Source: Haliotis asinina
Lineage: Eukaryota > Mollusca > Gastropoda > Lepetellida > Haliotidae
Reading direction: 5' to 3'
NCBI RefSeq assembly: GCF_037392515.1
Contig: NC_090280.1
Location: forward strand, 18,292,001-18,356,000
Length of the DNA stretch: 64,000 nucleotides
Of this stretch, positions 60,001 to 64,000 are shown one piece after another (position 1 is the first letter of the stretch; every line of letters begins with the position of its first letter). A program made the translations under genes and the position numbers. The notes under the pieces were generated by a model. It was not told where the DNA came from. It searched no databases and worked only from the letters and a program-made list of their open reading frames with translations.

Positions 60001-63000
60001 ACGGGGACTGGTTCGACTGAGACTTCGGTGGATTTTTTAGACAAGACAGGCCTGTGTCACGTGGTGTGGAATCACAGTTGGAAGTCAGAAGTCTGTTGAT
60101 GTTTTGAGTTGTTTTTCATTCATTGTGGAGTAACTGTTGATCGACTGAATGTTTTTGTGCCCCAACACTTGCACAATCTGAAAACCAATTCTAACCTAGA
60201 TCTTGAAAGTTAACTATTAATGTAATGACCCATGAAGGTCCCGGGGTAGAACAGGTCTTCAGTAACCCATGCTTGCCATAAAAGGTGACTTTGCTTGTCG
60301 TAAGAGGCGATGTCGCAGATCGATGCTCATGTTGTTGATCACTGGATTGTCTGGTCCAGACTCGATTATTTACAGACCGCCGCCATATAGCTGGAATATT
60401 GCTGAGTGCGGCGTAATACTACACTCATTCCCTATTAATGTAAAGAATAACCTACTTGGCTCCAAGATTTTATGAATTATCTGATCCTCATGAATGAATG
60501 CTGCAGGTCCGCCAGAACTGACACAATTAATTCACCAGGAACAGATAATCTGTAATTTCTCATACTTCGTTAGTTATTTCTTAAGTGTAATGTAGTATGA
60601 CAATATACTCAACCGCAAAAGAAACGCAACTCTGATTTTTGAAAAGATTTTACATAGGTAACATAAACATGAAGGCTTTAATGGAGTTTCATGAGATTTC
60701 ACATTTTTTTCTTTTGCTGTTTAGTATATGTTCATTTTCAATATCATAACAGGTCAGTATTGCAAAAGTAAATTCCTCTTAGTTGCATGTTATAAACATT
60801 GTCACAATAACAAATTTTTATTGTTGATATCATTACTGATAATTTCACTCACCCCTTCAAATTTCTGCCACGTCCAATCTCTTGCAGGCTTGCTGACCTT
60901 GGCTGAACAGTACAAGGTCACTGTTTCTCCAACAGCATATTTCTGCTTGACGGGATCGTGTCTTACTTCAATCCTACCTGGCATGGCTGTGGAAATGTTA
61001 GAGAATCTTGATTACACCTGAGTAATCATACAACGACACAACCAAAACTGGGTGCTCTGTTTCTATCCAGTTTGATACAATTAGGGTACCACTGTACAAA
61101 GTAATCTTGATGACCTTAACACCTTGATACCTAAACACAGACCTATGATCGTCCAAGCACTTCGGTGATAGTAACTTCCAGACTTTAACACAGACTTACG
61201 ACGGTTGTAGCGCTTTGGTGATCATAACTTCAATGCCTTAACACAGACTTACGTCAGTCAGAGCACTTAGGTGATCATAGCATCTATACCGTAACATAGA
61301 TATTTGACAGTAGAAGCGCTTTGATGGTAATAACATCCATACCTTAAAATACACCTATGACAGTTGCAGATCTTTGTTATGTTTCGTCGTTGTCATAGCT
61401 AATTTAAATAATGCAAGCAAGACTTAGGAACTTCGACTCAAACTTTACTTTTGAACAACCGACATGGCTCGTGCCTAAAATTCACGCCAAGTGAAGTCAT
61501 GTGACGGCATCGTATAGGAGTTTATCTAAAACTGTACTCAAGAGTCTGAATATAGTACAAGCTTTGGCGATCGTAACTTCCATTCCTTAAAGGGCATGTT
61601 TACATGAAACTTAACCTTTCTTCCTTCCACTTTTTCATCAGAAGAAATGTTTTGTCAAGTAGTTTTATAGCTAAAACAATACTGATATCAAAAGTAATTA
61701 ATTTATTTTTGCATTAAAATGATTCAAAGATCCACATTAATCAAGAGTTCTATATCCACAACGAACACACCATGGCTTATGTTCCTTGGAAATAATGTCA
61801 TTGGTGTCAAAATCATAAATGAATGATTAGACCTTATTAGACTCATTACACATGGTGCAGGTACAGGTGTGGTTCTTGTGTTTTGATGCACAGACTGCTG
61901 TTTTTATCCACCTGTTGCCTGGCCATCAGCTGTTACATTATACAAAACGTGTTACCATGTAACCAAACTGTCAGTTGTGAAGGCATTCTATGTTTGGTAC
62001 ATTCCTACATAAATCATACAATATAATATAAGTCCCTCCTCTACAACCTTCACTTTGATGTCGAAACCACATCCTTATGCATCCTGAAGATAAAATTCGC
62101 TGTTTTGAATTGTTTGAAATTCGCTTTTTTATGCTATCATCTGCTCATTGCAGGGAAAATTTAGTTAATTAATTACATCGATTGTAAATATAGCCAGTCT
62201 TGTCACTAAATCACCATTCATTGTTTTTTTCATACTTAATCTTGTTTATAGTATGTTGAATTTCACTGAGAGAATATAATTTTTAAAAAACACACACAAT
62301 GATGATGACAATTCTCCTCATGTCTGACAATTGCCCCCTTGATCTCAATGAAAAGAAAATAACTACAATCAGATTGTCAGATTATTTTTTTAGATGGACT
62401 ACTTATGTATGACATTTAGAAACATACGTTGCTTGAAACAACTCTCGGTATATCAGACAGTTCTTCACCTCCATTCCCCCTTCCAGCTTCCGGTTCAACG
62501 GAGTGAAGAACAGGAGGGTATTATTCTATATGGAATACGTACAGTTACCTCCCCTGCTTCATTCGCCCATTGTGCCAGAAGTGTTTATATGCAGAATAAA
62601 TGTTACAAAAATTCTACCAATAGCGACGACAGACAAAACATATAAACCCCAACAGGTTCATGATAAAATTAGGCAATTTGCTATTTCTTTCTAATTTCTG
62701 CTTATTCTTGTTCCGTCACTCCGTTCAACCGGAAGCTGGCAGGGGTAATGGAGGAGAAGACTGATCTGAATACCACGAGTGGTGCTTAAAATGTTGAATA
62801 AAACATATTTCACGTGAGTAATTACTAAACAAGGGGTAGAAATGTAAGAGCACAGCCAAGTGAGGGAACTGAAGTGTACCTCTGTTTTTCAAAAACAAGG
62901 ACAAGATTAATAAAACAATTAATACTATTATGATCAGAAACCAAACATCCAAAACATCTTTCATATCTGATGTTGCTGGACGCTGTCACTGCAGTCACAC

Positions 63001-63603
63001 TATAAAATACAATTTGTGATGATTTTAAAAACAGTATAGCAAAACAGATATCACAATTCTGCAATATTCAAAGGTAAACATGGATGCATCGTGGCCAGTT
63101 TGAAGTATCATCTTGGGCTATGCAACAATATGAAACTTTGTAGCGATTCGCTGTATCAGCGGTCCATGGATTGCAATGAATTGTCACAACTTAGATTTAT
63201 AACAAACTAAAAACCAACTCACACGATCCAGATACCTGTGCTGATGTCTCCTTGGTCATGGTGGTCCCATTCTGGTATGTGAACTTGCATGTGTACATCC
63301 CAACATCTGCACAAGATACATTGTTGAACCTTAGGTTCAAGTACGAAGATGTAGCCAAATCTGTGTTGATTGTCCCTTCCACTGTGGCTCTGTCCGAGAT
63401 GTCAGGACTCAACGTGGGATTATTCCCACTGCCTTGTACACTTGCACGTATACTTGTACTCACTGATGATGTCTTATTGAAGTTTAGATAGATTGACTGA
63501 GGTGACACCCCATCATTGCTGCCGGTGAGAGAGCATCTTACAAATAACGTTTCTGTTACGTTATCAATTATGCTGGTTGGTTGGAGGAATACATTCACGT
63601 GGA
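57017..63603 (-). CDS. Immunoglobulin-superfamily membrane protein, partial (5' end beyond window)
   Basis: Four minus-strand exons are supported by splice sites and compatible phases. Exon 63603-63223 (381 nt, phase 1-1) encodes an Ig-like domain with Cys in FVRCSL and CADVGMYTCKF and several N-glycosylation sequons. Exon 60986-60853 (phase 1 to 0) starts the next Ig domain with GETVTLYCSA and the core Trp region ARDWTWQKFEG. Exon 58301-58115 (phase 0 to 1) completes it with DEDETKFRCIIG. Exon 57080-57017 (phase 1 to 2) encodes a hydrophobic segment DLIISPVIVMLSIICATW, a likely transmembrane helix. Signal-peptide exons should lie to the right of 64000 and the cytoplasmic tail to the left of 57017. 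Domain 1 lacks an obvious core Trp. This fits a type I surface receptor or adhesion protein; a role in immunity is possible but not shown. Confidence 0.8.
58316..60229. other. Ig-gene intron, no exon recognised
   Basis: A cagggatgcc word at about 58416 and GC-rich runs at 58500-58540 recall the element at 44194, but no second end was found. tactggtagat-type words repeat at 59090-59170. The rest is AT-rich. Confidence 0.45.
60230..60428 (+). repeat. SINE-B, duplicated-head subtype
   Basis: cccatgcttgccataaaagg, then tgacttt, then gcttgtcgtaagaggcgatg, followed by a well-kept 3' half (ctcgattatttacagaccgc). A segment after the head is deleted. Confidence 0.85.
60604..60728. mobile_element. 125-bp MITE with TA-type ends
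   Basis: Left tatactcaaccgcaaaagaaa and inverted right tatactaaacagcaaaagaaa differ at about two positions. TA dinucleotides flank both ends, as expected for a Tc1/mariner-derived MITE. It is located about 130 bp from the second Ig-domain exon. Confidence 0.7.
61110..61390. repeat. Degenerate ~62-bp tandem repeat in an Ig-gene intron
   Basis: About five units built on cttaacacagacttacgac followed by gcgctttggtgatcataact. A further partial unit is near 61560. Confidence 0.7.
62463..62760. mobile_element. 298-bp element with long inverted repeats in an Ig-gene intron
   Basis: Arms of about 45 bp: left contains cagcttccggttcaacggag (62483-62502), and the inverted right arm contains cagcttccggttgaacggag. 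Both begin with a cctccatt-type segment. There is a single-copy interior of roughly 200 bp and no coding capacity. It lies between the first Ig exon and the second, a little downstream of the candidate transmembrane exon. Confidence 0.7.
62880..62982 (-). CDS. Candidate alternative transmembrane exon within the Ig gene
   Basis: Read on the minus strand, an AG acceptor (tgacag) at 62983 opens a frame of 34 codons plus one base, ending AACAGAG|GTACAC. The encoded segment includes DVWFLIIIVLIVLLILSLFL followed by KNRG, a convincing membrane helix with a positive stop-transfer end. It lies between the first and second Ig-domain exons. In phase 0 it cannot follow the GTGAGT donor at 63222 (phase 1). 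It could follow the weaker donor CAG|GTATCT a few codons earlier in the same exon, which is phase 0. It may be an alternative membrane anchor, the end of a separate upstream gene, or a chance hydrophobic frame. Confidence 0.45.
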
Positions 63604-63789
63604 CTGAAATAAAATGGGAAAATTAGTCAACTCTGAAACAAGCCATCTGTTACATTATCAGATATAATGTAGCCTGGAGTAATATGTTTACTGGGTCGGA
63701 AATATGATAGAAAAATAGTCAATCCTGACAAAAAAGTTATATATCTTTATTCTGCAGGATATAAGCTGTTTGATTATTTGTTATTTAAC

Positions 63790-63990
63790 TCCTTATTCCA
63801 GATGCATAGTGGCAGTCTGTAAATAACTGAATCTGCCAACCCAGTGACCATCAACATTCATAAGCATTAATCTACACAAATGGGATATGATCACATGTGT
63901 CAACACAGTCAGGAAGCATGATCACATGATCCAGTTAGCCTCTTACAACAAACATGGGTGGCTGAAAATCAATTCAAACCACAGATTTCT
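63790..63990 (-). repeat. SINE-B, diverged, near window end
   Basis: ggcagtctgtaaataactga, gatcacatgtgtcaacacag and cttacaacaaacatgggtgg. Confidence 0.7.
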
Positions 63991-64000
63991 AAAGAATATA

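Overview
This 64 kb window looks like nuclear DNA from a gastropod mollusc, most likely an abalone (Haliotis) or a close relative. The main reason is about fifty dispersed copies of two short retroposons (called SINE-A and SINE-B here) ending in CTCA-rich tails, a repeat style I associate with abalone; that assignment is from memory and was not searched. The intron-rich genes, microsatellites and Tc1/mariner elements fit an animal genome. No bacterial operons, rRNA, true tRNA genes or CRISPR arrays were seen.

Layout. 1-14.5 kb: gene-poor DNA full of SINEs, with a (TC)69 and an (ATGT)n microsatellite. 14.6-15.8 kb: a mariner element with one frame-breaking deletion. 15.9-20.0 kb: mostly minus-strand SINE-A copies. 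20.0-20.4 kb: three strong palindromes. 21.0-24.1 kb: a 30-bp minisatellite zone split by a Tc1 element whose transposase is fully open. 24-31 kb: SINE remnants, a GC-rich island with several open frames (26.9-27.2 kb) and a polypurine tract. 31.3-33.1 kb: a 36-bp minisatellite split by a 5'-truncated CR1/L2-like LINE. 34.3-35.1 kb: a degenerate AT-rich array. 36.9-37.15 kb: a candidate first coding exon and CpG-rich promoter of an unidentified minus-strand gene.

41.07-45.4 kb: the one complete host gene, ribosomal protein S19 (RPS19), with a 5'TOP-like non-coding first exon, five coding exons and 148 residues; its introns hold a SINE-B and a 274-bp inverted-repeat element. 46.9-48.5 kb: a foldback element and a LINE endonuclease fragment. 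52.2-54.8 kb: a 62/63-bp minisatellite interrupted by a 2001-bp element with perfect terminal inverted repeats and TTAA duplications, resembling the Kolobok/T2 group.

57-63.6 kb: minus-strand exons of an immunoglobulin-superfamily membrane protein (two Ig domains and a transmembrane exon with matching splice phases). A second transmembrane-coding exon lies between the Ig domains, so alternative membrane forms or two adjacent genes are possible. The gene starts beyond the right edge. Exon coordinates were read by eye from splice signals and frame, with no alignment or transcript data; SINE boundaries are good to about 10 bases.
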